Source: Sporodiniella umbellata
Taxonomy: Eukaryota; Mucoromycota; Mucoromycetes; Mucorales; Rhizopodaceae
Assembly: GCA_025677835.1 (NCBI GenBank)
Contig: JAIXMR010000157.1
Span: 1 to 36,219, forward strand
DNA: 36,219 bases
Direction of reading: 5' to 3'
The position numbers and the translations under genes are program-made. The number at the start of each line of letters is the position of its first letter. The first letter of the stretch is position 1. Positions 11,351 through 22,871 of this stretch are shown here, in pieces. The notes under the pieces are model-generated. The model was not told the DNA's origin. It saw only the letters and a list, made by a program, of their open reading frames with translations, and made no database searches.

Positions 11351-11368
11351 TTCTGGAGAGTTCGAGAG
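11351..11368 (+). promoter_or_regulatory. Heat-shock-element-like array upstream of cyclophilin-40
   Basis: TTCtgGAGagTTCgaGAG has four alternating TTC/GAG blocks with exact 5-bp phasing, as in the HSF1 consensus (alternating TTC and GAA). Both GAA blocks read GAG, so it is imperfect. It sits 96 bp upstream of the ATG of an Hsp90 co-chaperone, a class often under HSF1 control in fungi (yeast CPR6 for example). Function is inferred from sequence and position. Confidence 0.5.
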
Positions 11369-11463
11369 GTACTGTCACAAACTAATCTTTATTTTATTTT
11401 TTTGGCGCTGTTTATTGATATTTTCTTTTCTTTTTATTATCTCAAAAAAAAAAAAAAAAAAAC

Positions 11464-12958
<1,495 letters not shown>

Positions 12959-13142
12959 AAAACGAAAGATTGCAGTAATAAATGACCCCTAAAGCTTTTA
13001 ATTGTTATTCTGCTTCCTAATGCTTTTAATTGTTACTCTACTTGAACTTTTACATCACCTATTAAGAAATGTGCGTATTTCCTTAGATATCGGCTTGATA
13101 GGAGTGAACGGACAACACATGGGTCATATCAAATGTTTGTTT

Positions 13143-13178
<36 letters not shown>

Positions 13179-13500
13179 ATAAAAAACAAATAAACAAACA
13201 TTGGAACAAAACAAAACAATAACAATCCAAGCTTTGTTTCAACGTGTATACTCTCCCTATTGCCAATTATACAGTGTCTATTTTTTTTTTTTTTAGGTGC
13301 TTTCTGTTAAAGGATCTTGCAGCATGACCGCGTAGATAACATAATAAATAAAGACTCATGAAATCACAAGGGATGTAATTATATATTGAACAGATGCCTA
13401 TGTGCAGATACAAATCGAGTATATATTCGTTCAGTATCATTTTGTTTTTATGTAGGCGAGAGGGAGAGGGAGTAGGCTCATTCTAGGTATCTTGGCTTTT
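12959..13500. other. Intergenic region between convergent genes
   Basis: The cyclophilin-40 and Sgf11 genes end towards each other here. I see no gene. The region holds a 32-nt A run (13145-13176), an A/C-rich stretch to about 13225 and a T run near 13280-13293. Both 3' untranslated regions probably lie here. Confidence 0.55.
13145..13176 (+). repeat. 32-nt poly-A tract
   Basis: An uninterrupted run of 32 A residues followed by A-rich sequence. No preceding coding fragment was found that would mark it as the tail of a processed retrocopy. It resembles the many shorter A/T runs in this window. Confidence 0.9.
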
Positions 13501-14365
13501 TCATTTTAGAAACACCTGAAGAAGAAAGCTAATACAATCATTTGTTTTAAACAACATGCTGTCTTTCTACGTATTTAAGCTTACGTGTTTTTTTTTTGCT
13601 CTTTCTTCATGTGCACTATCTGGACTGGGTGCATCTTCTAAGGAATGACCTAGCCTTCTGCTAGCCACCCGACTCGATTGCCTACCTGCGAGTCCTAGGC
13701 ATTTTTCCAAGTGAGGAGCATATCTTGTGGACGCTATTGATTTGCGGCAGTTCACACACTCATAAAACGGTAAATTGCTTACAGTATAGCTTTTCCCCCA
13801 GATATCCATACCAGGCTTTTTCACTAAGATGGGTTAAAGAACGGAGATATATGTATATATGTATACCATAGTGTTTGCATCTGTAGTTGTTTAGTAGGGA
13901 CACAGAGCTGCTTTTTAAATTTCTTACTTTGTTTGACAAATTTGACAAACGGTGTTTTCCTTTTTGATATGTTGGTGCGTATCGAGTAGAACATCGTACA
14001 TACACTCATGAATAAGGTCTTCCAGTAAACTAAAAGCCTTTGATATATTAAAAAAAAAAAAAAAAAGGCAGACATATGACTGTTAAAAATCTATCTTTCA
14101 CAAGGATCTGTTGATATGCTGATACTTGCTAGGGTTGCTTTGGATGTACAAGGGGATTTAGGGTTATGCTTTTGTAGACTAAGAAGTGTACTCTCTAGCT
14201 TGTTCATTGTTTCGTTTTTGTCTGAAAGGAGTTTTTGAAACAAGCTATCACAAAAAAGAAGTTAAGAAACCAAAAAAAAAAGGTATGAAGATATGCGCTC
14301 TCAAAGTAATTCAGTCCACATTACATCTCCCCTGCTTCGTTATTTAACACGGTATTGTTTTGCAT
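13501..14365 (-). CDS. SGF11: SAGA deubiquitinase-module subunit Sgf11
   Basis: Sgf11 (ATXN7L3 in animals) is a zinc-finger subunit that docks the H2B deubiquitinase module of SAGA on chromatin. Proposed exons: 14365-14325, 14244-14130, 14037-13928, a 14-nt microexon 13880-13867, 13823-13585 and a 15-nt last exon 13515-13501, giving about 177 residues. Family features: the N-terminal helix SLLEDLIHECMYDVLLDTHQ and the zinc finger with C116, C119, H131 and C135 in YECVNCRKSIASTRYAPHLE, followed by RVASRR. The microexon gives KCKHYVKKPGMDIWG and is needed to hold the frame. The second intron fits only with a GC donor (gcaagt). If that is wrong, the first two exons would be a separate 65-residue gene ending at a TAG near 14090. 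Without the last splice the protein ends at 13567. Confidence 0.8.
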
Positions 14366-14500
14366 AGAAAAGAATAACCCACACAGTAGAAAAAAAGAAT
14401 TTTTTTTTTTTTTAAAAAAAAAGGTTTTGGTTTTTATTCTAAAATCGGTGTTTTACAAAAAAAAAAATAAAAAAAAGTAAATCTAATCACTTGCAACGAT

Positions 14501-15097
14501 TCAAACGCAGCTACTAAGCGGAACACCAGAGGGCACTTGCTTTTTCGTGGAACCAAATCTGAACATCCGAGTCAGGGAGGTTTTGAGTGAGTGGGTTGTT
14601 TTGGTGCGTAATACGGGTTTGTAGTGATCAAGGAAAGCGATTTGAGGCTTGTTGAAAGCGCCTCTTCTTTTTCTACGGATGAATTCGATAGCATCCAAAG
14701 GACCTACGCCAAATTCTATGAGTGCAATGGCTACCAACGCAGGGGCTCGACCCAATCCGGCCACACAGTGAACGGCAATGGTCCTGGGCTGCTCTCTTCG
14801 TTCTTCGCTATCGATCAGACTGAGCCATTCGGCTACCACATGGGCAGGAGGTACGCCGCCATCTTTAAAGGGTAAATCGTGGACTTGAATGCCTTCGTCA
14901 TTCAAGAGGGAGGTATTATAGGTAGGTTGGCAGCAACGGACAACATGGGCTACTTGGTAACGTTTGAATTCTTCTAGATAATGGGGGAGCGTGCTTTCGG
15001 TAGGACAGTCCAAAATAAGAAATCGAAGAGCAACAGAGGGGATTTCGATCAATGAGAGCATACGTCCAAGAGGGGATTCAGAGCGGTGATTCATCAT
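14501..15097 (-). CDS. PRL-type (PTP4A) protein tyrosine phosphatase
   Basis: A single exon of 198 residues. PRL phosphatases are small dual-specificity phosphatases, also known as CNNM magnesium-transporter partners in animals. The P-loop HCVAGLGRAPALVA has the catalytic Cys at 111 and Arg at 117, with Ala after the Arg as is diagnostic for PRLs. The acid loop is VHDLPFKDGGVPP, where the usual WPFDDG is LPFKDG, leaving one Asp (about 79). Metazoan and many fungal PRLs end in a prenylated CAAX box. This one has about 35 extra residues and ends SSCV, so the Cys is second from last and no CAAX motif is present. Start: two consecutive Met codons at 15097. An AG repeat lies about 90 bp upstream. 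Confidence 0.92.
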   Translation of the reverse strand: MMNHRSESPLGRMLSLIEIPSVALRFLILDCPTESTLPHYLEEFKRYQVAHVVRCCQPTYNTSLLNDEGIQVHDLPFKDGGVPPAHVVAEWLSLIDSEERREQPRTIAVHCVAGLGRAPALVAIALIEFGVGPLDAIEFIRRKRRGAFNKPQIAFLDHYKPVLRTKTTHSLKTSLTRMFRFGSTKKQVPSGVPLSSCV

Positions 15098-15178
15098 TTT
15101 TGGTGTAAGAGAAGTATAGATAAAAAGAGGGGTTGACGGTTAAATGGATAGAACGATAAACAAAAAAAAACAAAACAA

Positions 15179-15186
<8 letters not shown>

Positions 15187-15223
<37 letters not shown>
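15187..15223 (+). repeat. (AG)n microsatellite upstream of the PRL phosphatase
   Basis: About 18 AG units, preceded by an A-rich run. On the minus strand it is a CT tract 90-126 bp upstream of the PRL start codon, so it lies in its promoter or 5' untranslated region. Confidence 0.9.
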
Positions 15224-15228
<5 letters not shown>

Positions 15229-15319
15229 CAGTAATAATTAAGTAAAAAAATAAAAGGAAAAAAAGAAATGTAAAGAAAAGAGGTCTTTCTAACAAAGGGT
15301 AAGAGATAGTTAAGGTAAA

Positions 15320-15433
15320 TTATCCTGGATCAGAGTCTTGAGGATATTGAGCAATGGCGAAAGAAAAGGTTGCACAACCGCCGCAAAGTACGTTAGGAAT
15401 CTGAGGTGCCAAGGGTTGTAAAGGGCAATGCAT
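15320..15433 (-). CDS. Putative 37-residue protein with a Cys/His cluster
   Basis: A short minus-strand frame opens at ATG 15433 and stops at TAA 15320. It reads MHCPLQPLAPQIPNVLCGGC and then ATFSFAIAQYPQDSDPG. His2, Cys3, Cys17 and Cys20 (HC-x13-CxxC) could bind one zinc ion. The codons are balanced and less AT-rich than the flanks, which argues against chance, and the ATG follows a leader without nearby upstream ATGs. It lies upstream of the PRL gene on the same strand. I do not recognise a family. It may be a free microprotein or an exon of a larger gene. Confidence 0.4.
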   Translation of the reverse strand: MHCPLQPLAPQIPNVLCGGCATFSFAIAQYPQDSDPG

Positions 15434-16405
15434 AAGTTTGGAGAAAAGCTTGATTGGGGTTTTTTCTGGACTTTTTTTTTTTTTTTTTTTTTGGAAAGAA
15501 AAAAAAAAAGACTCTATGTTCCTGCTATTCTTTTGTGTGTTTGTCCAAAGTTTTGCAGTTTTGTCTATTTCTTTAGCAAAGAAAAAATAAAAAAATAAAT
15601 AAATTGAAAACCAAGTAAGAAATAATAAAAAAAATTTTCTTTCTATTTAAATAAAATCTCCAGGCAAAGATAGTTCGGAGCTTGTATTTTGCAGAAAAGA
15701 GACTTTTATTTGATTGGTCAACAATCTACCAAATAGGATGGTCTTGTTACCATAAAAAGCATTCCATCTTCCCTAACAATGAAAATAACAACCAGCTATA
15801 AAAATAAAGCGCATGGCATTGACTTATTTTTGTAGCTGCTTCTTTTGTTAACTTTATTAAAATCACTACAAAGTAAGGGCTTTGTATACAATCCGAGCTA
15901 AAGAGTGAATAAAACGTGCTGAGGCTATTATTAACAAAGTTGATATTACACCCCTCCCAGGCGTATGAAACACACATTCTCAAATGATTAACCATTCCCC
16001 TTTGTACACATGACTTGATTTTGAGTTGCAAAGTCTTTTGACAAATGCTCTTAAACGGCACATGAATGGCTCTCGATATTCTATTATTCATCTTAGAAAA
16101 GCAAAAAAAAAAAAAAAAAAAAAAAAAAAGCAATGCAAACCCTCCTAAAGACATTCGATCTAAAGGGGACTGCAAAATGTATGCGATTCAAAATCTACGA
16201 GGGTTTTCTTGTGTTTCTTTTTTTTTTTTTTGATTTTTCTGTCTTACTATCTTTGTACATCAGCATTTTTTTTTTTTGAAATGCTTCTCTTGTTGATTGT
16301 TATGCCCTCTGTGATCATAATATGAGTCACTCTAGAGTGGCACTTAAGCTACAAACCAAAAAACTAAAAAAAAAAATGGAGTCTATCTCATATGACTTGG
16401 ATTAG
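15434..16405. other. AT-rich region without a recognised gene
   Basis: Long T and A runs (15473-15492, 16103-16129) and AT-rich sequence. A 142-codon minus-strand frame (16175-15747) is open but begins with a poly-Phe stretch from a T run and reads like translated AT-rich DNA, so I do not call it a gene. Confidence 0.5.
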
Positions 16406-16618
16406 TTTGTTTGTACTCAAAAGTTTAAAGATTGTATTAATAAGGACGAATTTCATATAGATAGTTACAGTTGTGCTCTTGTTATACAAGAACCCTTGTC
16501 TTCCATCTTTTGCAATCTATCCCAAGCTGATTTGAGAAGGAAATTGGCGGTTATCGAAAACAATCTATTATCAATCTGATATACGCCCAGAAAAAAAAAA
16601 AACAAGTCAACTTACATA

Positions 16619-16664
16619 CACACACGCATACATGTGTATATTTATACACATGTGTGTGTGTGTT
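16619..16664. repeat. Long inverted repeat (hairpin)
   Basis: The arms acatgtgtata (16630-16640) and tatacacatgt (16643-16653) are perfect complements around a 2-base loop. The outer CA-rich left flank and TG-rich right flank continue the pairing with two wobble or mismatch positions, for about 21 paired positions in all. It could extrude as a cruciform or, if transcribed, fold into a hairpin. CA/TG repeats make chance formation plausible. Confidence 0.7.
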
Positions 16665-16794
16665 GTGGAGGCTGTCGAGAACATGAAGTGTTCAGTTGAA
16701 CGCACCGTTTGTCGTTGCTTGAGGAACCCCTTAATTTTTTATTCTGGATTTGTCTGCTCTGATGAACGGTTGTAAAAGTATTGAACTTGCAAAA

Positions 16795-16898
16795 ATAATA
16801 ATAATAATAATAATAACATTAACAGTAATAATAATAACAACAACAGTAATAATAATAACAATAACAGTAATAATATATATATATATATATATATATAC
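16795..16898 (+). repeat. Compound (AAT)n/(AAC)n/(TA)n microsatellite
   Basis: About 100 bp of AAT units with interspersed AAC and CAGTAAT interruptions, passing into a (TA)n run that ends near 16897. It lies inside the broken coding-like region and probably expanded after that region lost function. Confidence 0.9.
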
Positions 16899-18020
16899 GG
16901 TAAATGTGGAAAAGCTTACGACTAGAGTAATCTTGACGCCTTTGGTTAGCATTGATAAACCAATATCACATTGAAAAGCAACTTTTGCATGTTTTGGTTT
17001 TTATAGGAACATTGCAACATATTAGATGCTATTGGCAATTCCATTGTATCAAAACCAGAAAAAACAAAGCTGGGAGAATTCAGCTTCATTGACCTAAAGT
17101 CTCCTGCCAATTTTTTACGACCTAGGTTTATGTTTTGTACAGTCTTGACTACCCTGTAAAAAAAAAAAAAAAAGAAAAAAAAGTATGTATGTGTATGCTT
17201 ATTACTATCATGTTTTGCATCATAACGTGTTGCATCCTTTCTTGTTTTTCAATACCGGGCTTAAAGCACTGAAGATTATGTTTAAAACAGCTTATCTGTA
17301 TGTGATAGAAGGAATCTACAGATGTGATAAAAAGGTTTTATGTATAACCTTTTTTTGGATAGAGGGTCACCATTGGTTCATTTACTTATCGGGCTAACTT
17401 TCGATTGATAGTCGCGACTTTTAATTATCCTTAACATAGATACTGGCATACATAAACCTTTTGATAATTTATCCGAGTCTCTTAAAAAAAAAGAGCACGG
17501 TGCTTTGTTTTATGGCATAGCTTTCAAAAGGAGTCTAGCTGATTTTAAAAAAGCTTTGGGTCAGACACGATGTTGTGTTTGTTCTGCAGAGCTGGAACTT
17601 TTCTTTTTTTTTTTTATCAACAAAATAAACAAACTGTTTTTGTAGAACCATTTTATTCTGTCAAAAGGTTGTCGAGGCTCAAAATTCAATCGTTTCATAG
17701 CTTAATTGATCAAGCACTAGACTATTGTAATACTAATAAAATAGTGTTGGGAGTTGGTTTGGGCACAAGGACTCTTGAAGCTTAGACAATAGTAAACCCA
17801 TTGTTCTACAATACAGGGATATATTCTATGTTTATGCCTGCCAGAGTTTTGCAAAGGTTGTTGAGTTTCATTGCAATAGAAAATAGCAAAAAAGCATTGT
17901 CAAAAAGTCAAAAAGCATCTGAGTTGACCTTTTTTTCTTATTATTATTTTGTTAAGCCTTTTTTTTTTTTTTTCTGAAAAAGAAATTGACATTTACCTTC
18001 CTTCCGCTTATAGATTACCC

Positions 18021-19835
18021 ATGTTCAAGTTGAGATCAGTCTGCATACTCCCTCACAAAACCCCATTTGGCTCTCTACACTATATATCTCGAAGTCTGAC
18101 TACGCCAAAAGTCAAACACAAAAGCATTAACAACACGCGGTTAGTATCAGAAGCATTCGCTTTTGTTGAACTCAACAATCCCGACAAAGCTCTTGACAAA
18201 CTTCAAGCATTAGTTTCTAAGAAGGCAAGAATTCAAATAAACCTGTGTGAGAGCCTTATTACTTGTTTTGCGAAAGAGCGAGGAATGGACAAAGCTACAA
18301 CCTGGATAGGCACGATCTTTGAGGCTTATGCAAAAGGCAATTATGTTACTCAACGTTCCTCGCTACCTCATTTCATTCTAGATCTCACCAGAAAACATGA
18401 AATGAAGCTCGAAAATATGCTTAAAATTCACGACTTTATGGTACCTGTCAATGTGCTGCCTAGTGCAGAAGTAGCTTCAGCTCTCTTACAAAAATATGAA
18501 CAGACGAGAAACGACTCCAAAGCTTGGTCTAAAGTATCCAATAAACTCACACAACAAAGTTTCTTTCTTCTCTACCGATCGCTCTTTGTAAACACCTGTC
18601 GATCCCAAGAATTCGGCAAATGGTCTCTTTCGCTCTTGGATGACATGCGATCCCTTGGATTTGAGCCCAACCTTCAACAGTACAACCGCGTTTTGGGCCG
18701 ATTAAAGCGATCAAAAGACTTTCAAACCGAGCTTGCTTGGAGAGAAGCACACGGAAACTTGTTAGCCAAGACCCCAGGTACTTCTATTGATCGAATCACT
18801 GGTTTGGCGCTTGAATCTGTTTATGAAAACCGCTTTGAGGAAGCCGTGGAGTTGATGCGAGAAGCAGTTGAGAAAGGAGATGGATACCCAAACATCACCG
18901 CTATTGCCTCTGTCATGGAGTACTCTCGTCATCAACAGCGCCACGATGTAGTAAAGAAAATATATGATATGGTCTGCAGCACCATTGTTGATTTACCGCT
19001 GGGCTATCGCAAAGCAATATTGATAAAAGTCAGCAATTCAGCCATTACGTCTTTTGCTCAACAGAAAAAACATGTTGAGGCATTGGAATGTTTCGAACAC
19101 ATGCGAAAAATTGACACAATGCCTTCATCAGACGCTTATGCAAGTCTTTTGATGAACGTGCTGGACAAAGACATTCAACGACTTTATAATTTGGCACGTG
19201 GATACTACAAAAAGTTTACTCCCTACTTCTTTAACGTTGTCATCTCTCGATTTGCCAGAAGCAAAGAATACAAAAAGTCGATTTTAGTTTATGAGGATAT
19301 GTTGGCTAGTCAAATAAAACCAAACGGCATTACTTATGGCTCTTTGATCTCTGCTTGTGTACGCTGTCGAGCTGAGAGGCCGGCTCTTCTCTATTTTGAC
19401 GAAATGCTGAAAGCAAATATGATCAACACCTCAGCTATTCATCTCATGATGTCATTTTATCAGCGAAAAAAAGACATTGTCGAGACCGAAAGATTTTTTA
19501 GAATTTGTAAGGAACACGATCTTAAACCAACACAACAAATGTATAAAACCTTGATTGAGGTCTATGCGCCAACGGACGTTGAAAGGGCTCATCGTGTGAT
19601 TTCAGAAATGACTATGGATAACGTTGAACCCACAGCCAATCATTACGCTGTCTTGATCAACGCTTATGGTGTCCACCGACATGATCTGCACAGTGCTCTT
19701 ATGATATACGATGAAATGGTAGCGGCTAAAATCGAGCCAGATGATAACCTTTTCCAAGTCATGGCTAGTGCTTACTCTAAAAACGGCTGTCCTGATAAAG
19801 CACAGGAGTACCGCTTTAAAGTTGTTGGAAGCTAG
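18021..19835 (+). CDS. Pentatricopeptide-repeat (PPR) protein, probably mitochondrial
   Basis: One exon of 604 residues. I chose ATG 18021 because the frame upstream is a poly-Phe run and the new N-terminus (MFKLRSVCILPHKTPFGSLH) is a basic, hydroxylated, acid-poor mitochondrial presequence. An acceptor-like ttatag lies just before the ATG, so a 5' untranslated exon is possible. PPR proteins bind RNA through 35-residue helical pairs and act in organelle RNA maturation or translation. Clear repeats sit in the C-terminal half, for example ITYGSLISACVRCRAERPAL, TQQMYKTLIEVYAPTDVERA, NHYAVLINAYGVHRHDLHSA and DNLFQVMASAYSKNGCPDKA. The N-terminal half is helical with degenerate repeats. The target RNA cannot be deduced. 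Confidence 0.9.
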   Translation: MFKLRSVCILPHKTPFGSLHYISRSLTTPKVKHKSINNTRLVSEAFAFVELNNPDKALDKLQALVSKKARIQINLCESLITCFAKERGMDKATTWIGTIFEAYAKGNYVTQRSSLPHFILDLTRKHEMKLENMLKIHDFMVPVNVLPSAEVASALLQKYEQTRNDSKAWSKVSNKLTQQSFFLLYRSLFVNTCRSQEFGKWSLSLLDDMRSLGFEPNLQQYNRVLGRLKRSKDFQTELAWREAHGNLLAKTPGTSIDRITGLALESVYENRFEEAVELMREAVEKGDGYPNITAIASVMEYSRHQQRHDVVKKIYDMVCSTIVDLPLGYRKAILIKVSNSAITSFAQQKKHVEALECFEHMRKIDTMPSSDAYASLLMNVLDKDIQRLYNLARGYYKKFTPYFFNVVISRFARSKEYKKSILVYEDMLASQIKPNGITYGSLISACVRCRAERPALLYFDEMLKANMINTSAIHLMMSFYQRKKDIVETERFFRICKEHDLKPTQQMYKTLIEVYAPTDVERAHRVISEMTMDNVEPTANHYAVLINAYGVHRHDLHSALMIYDEMVAAKIEPDDNLFQVMASAYSKNGCPDKAQEYRFKVVGS

Positions 19836-20092
19836 TAGCCATGGGTTTCAAAAAAAAAAATAGTAAATAAAAGAAATCGTTGTCTTTTATCTAATTTTAT
19901 GCATCAGTATTAAATGGCTGACATTTTTTTTTTTTTTTTTTGTTATTTGCCCTGTAGCTAATCGTTGTATATCACCTGCTTGTTGTGATATTTTAATTTT
20001 TTTCAGTTTTTTTTTTTTTTTTCTTCCCTTTTTCTTTTTCTTTACTTTCACTAGTACTAAGCTCGATCTATTAAAGGGGTTGTCTTACGTTC

Positions 20093-22840
20093 ATGAAAAT
20101 ATACAGAGCAGAAACAGGACAACAGGTGCCTTGGCCACCTAATAACAGAGATCTTCATTCGTAAACAAAAAGTCCAAATCTAGATGTTCATCGAATTGAC
20201 ATTTCATATTATTTTGCAAAGAGTGAAGGATTTGAAAGTGGAGATTGAAAGGTGTATAGGCGTACCTGTATACAGTCAGATATTAATGACCAGCTTTGGT
20301 ACTCAAGTAAAAGAAAGCAATTTACAAGACATTTTGAAAGCAACAGAAAAAGTAAGAAAAGATTCCGTTTGCATCGCAAAAATAGGCTCCTGAAATCCTT
20401 TGATAATTAGGACGAGTATATTTTATTTTGCTACGACAGACAGTATTTAGATGCGCTACCCGAGGAAATATCAAATTTGCTAGATGTTGAAACTCCTCAG
20501 CTTGAGCCTAAAGCACCTCCCTTTACAGGTTAGTGCAGCAACACAAGCGCAAACGTTAAGCCTTTGTATATAGGAGAGGATTCACTCAGATCGGTAGAGA
20601 AAGTTGTCAAAAGACAGACTGCTTTGCAAAGCTGTGACACTTACCTGTCCCTGTTCAAAAGTTTTGACGACTACAGTCAGGTAAAAAAAAAAAAAAAAAA
20701 AAGGAAGCCGATTTCAATCTATGCCGTGTTCTTATACAGCCTAGGTGCTCATAAAAATATCTGAGACGCATACACACCTCGGTAAAGCTTTAGTAGAAGA
20801 GCAGCGACTGCAAAGGATGGCACTGAATGTAGCCATGACCAACCTGGAGACCCACAACAAAACCATGGAGGCGGACGTTAGACAGTTTGTGATGATGTCT
20901 GAAAAGGAGCAGGCCAGACAGAACGATCTGGTGGAATCTTTGTCCGCCGACCTTGAAATTCTCAAGCATGTTAAAATTCACCCCTCTTTTCAGTTGACGC
21001 AAAGAAAGCGGCTGATAGACTGGATAGATCTTGAGCATATTGAGGCAGTGCGACAAGAGACTGTTCAGCTCTGCCAGTTCCTGTCACAAGAAACACAGGA
21101 CCTATTGAGCAAAGCAACCGAGCTAGCTCAATGCGAACAAGAGGTCTTGGCAGATATTTCCAACAAAAACCAGCTACACAGCCTGGATAGTATTTTGGCG
21201 GATACACAAGAGACACTAAGACGTGCACAGCACCTCAAAGACACTCGCAAACGGGACCGATCCAGGGTGTCTGATAAGATAGCCGAGTTGCTTCACCGAC
21301 CTGTCACGGAACACCTGAGCTCTCTCTCAATCCAATCAGACTCATATGACACCACCAAGACTGCAGATACTTTTCAGTCTGACCCACAAGAGGCAAAAAA
21401 GACCTTTGTTCTCTTTCATCATTTGGCAGAGTATCAGGTGCAGCACTATTTGCCTCAGCTGGCCAATTATGAGCAGACGATCCGTCAAAAGGTGGCCACA
21501 CTGGCTTTGTCAAAACGGACTTCGATACAAGAGCTGATCAAATACATGAACGCTGTCTCTCAAATCCAAAGCGAAATTGCCTCTGTAGAACCTAGGTTGA
21601 AAGACGCTAACGAGTCTTTAGTTGAGTTCAAAACAAAGTACGGACAAAGTGATCTAGGCAGCGTGAGAGACATTCTGTTTGGTTATGTAAGTTCTGGTCT
21701 TTGTTCTTTTCAGGATCTCTTGTGTTTATTCGTTTTTGATAGGGTGCCTCGATCATCGAAATTGTTCGCAGAAGAGAATACGCTCAAATAGTATCAGAAA
21801 ACGGTCATTTGTTGGCTGACCTGATGTCAAAATTCAAGCAAGAAGAGTTGAAAAGGAGGGATTATTTTAGTCAAGAGGTAGCAAATATTACTCCATTCAA
21901 ACCAGGTAGGGATTAATATTAGCCTCATTTGAAAATAAAATAACTCTATTTAATTTAGTGATGGATGAATCTTGTCCAGAGTATGAAATCATACCCGCAA
22001 ACCGTTCCTTATCTATTCAAGATATACCTATACAAAAAAAAGACATCACAGGTTTGAATAGCAAGAAAAATAAAAACCAAGCAAGCTAAGTAGACCTGCG
22101 TTAGATTTTATTTCTCTTTTAGGGCAAGCCTATGGTCAAGCCACAAGTACCTCCTTACGCAGTACTTCACCCTCCATTCGTAGAGTGATTACACAAAAAT
22201 CGAATGAAGATGGAAAGTTCCATAGTATTCTCAAAGTTATGTATCAGCAATTGGATTCAATCAAGATTGACTTTCTAAAATCAATAGAAGAAGACTGTAA
22301 GAAGTATAGAACAAAGGATGATGTTTTTATTTATTCTTTTCAAGTCTTCCCCAACAGTATAGATTCATCAAGGGTCCGTCAAGTCCTAAAAAAAGAACAG
22401 GAAGGTAAGAATTGTTACATTAATCTCTCCTGATTTTTTTTTTATTCACGCTCATAGTGATAGACTCATTGTCAAACGACGAAAGAAGAGTAACCTCAAT
22501 AGGCAATTAGTCGTTGTGCTCATCATTTTTTCTTTGTTAGTCTTATGAAACCAGGATACAAATGCTAGAACGTCAGCTAGAGAACAGTTCTAGGCGAGCT
22601 CTTAAGCCAGAATTAGACAGTCAAATAGATCAGCAAAAAAGAGATGTAGAATCGCTAAGAGAGACTATACAAAAAGTAAAGTAATAAAACAATATCCTAA
22701 GGCTAATCTATTTGTATATATCAAGATGGAGCAAGACAAAAAAGAAAGCGATCATGAAAAAGAAGATTTGCGAATCCAGATACATGAGCTTGAACAGACC
22801 CTGGAAGAAGAAAAGCAAGCTTATGAGCATAATAGACAGA

Positions 22841-22871
<31 letters not shown>

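Larger units (their letters stand above)
10457..11463. other. About 1 kb divergent promoter region
   Basis: No convincing gene. It separates the divergent proline-rich protein and cyclophilin-40 genes. It contains poly-A runs (10543-10563, 11443-11462), a GA repeat running into a G tract (11233-11261) and a heat-shock-like element close to the cyclophilin start. A minus-strand hydrophobic frame near 11000-11150 has no ATG and was not accepted. Confidence 0.6.
16406..17785 (+). pseudogene. Broken coding-like fragments of an unidentified gene
   Basis: Several plus-strand frames read like protein but sit in different frames, separated by stops and repeats. They are 16406-16579 (FKDCINKDEFHIDSYSCALV, then QADLRRKLAVIENNLLSI), 17010-17159 (NILDAIGNSIVSKPEKTKLG, then EFSFIDLKSPANFLRPRF), about 17250-17397 (LKALKIMFKTAYLYVIEGIY), 17451-17570 (KPFDNLSESLKKKEHGALFY, then GIAFKRSLADFKKALGQTR) and about 17615-17785 (RLKIQSFHSLIDQALDYCN, ending KIVLGVGLGTRTLEA and a stop). 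An acceptor-like tttttatag stands at 16996-17004. Either this is a decayed gene, possibly of transposon origin, or a spliced lineage-specific gene that I could not assemble. A microsatellite and a hairpin interrupt it. No domain was recognised. Confidence 0.35.

Noticed and set aside
13145..13176. 32-nt poly-A tract as a sign of a retrotransposed gene copy
   Set aside because: No retrocopy body or target-site duplication was found next to it. Similar A/T runs occur all over the window, including inside introns.
15747..16175. 142-codon minus-strand open frame
   Set aside because: It begins with a poly-Phe stretch from a T run, is rich in codons expected from AT-rich DNA, and shows no domain or splice support.
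17949..18020. Upstream extension of the PPR protein frame
   Set aside because: It translates a T run as poly-Phe. The next ATG (18021) starts a typical mitochondrial presequence.
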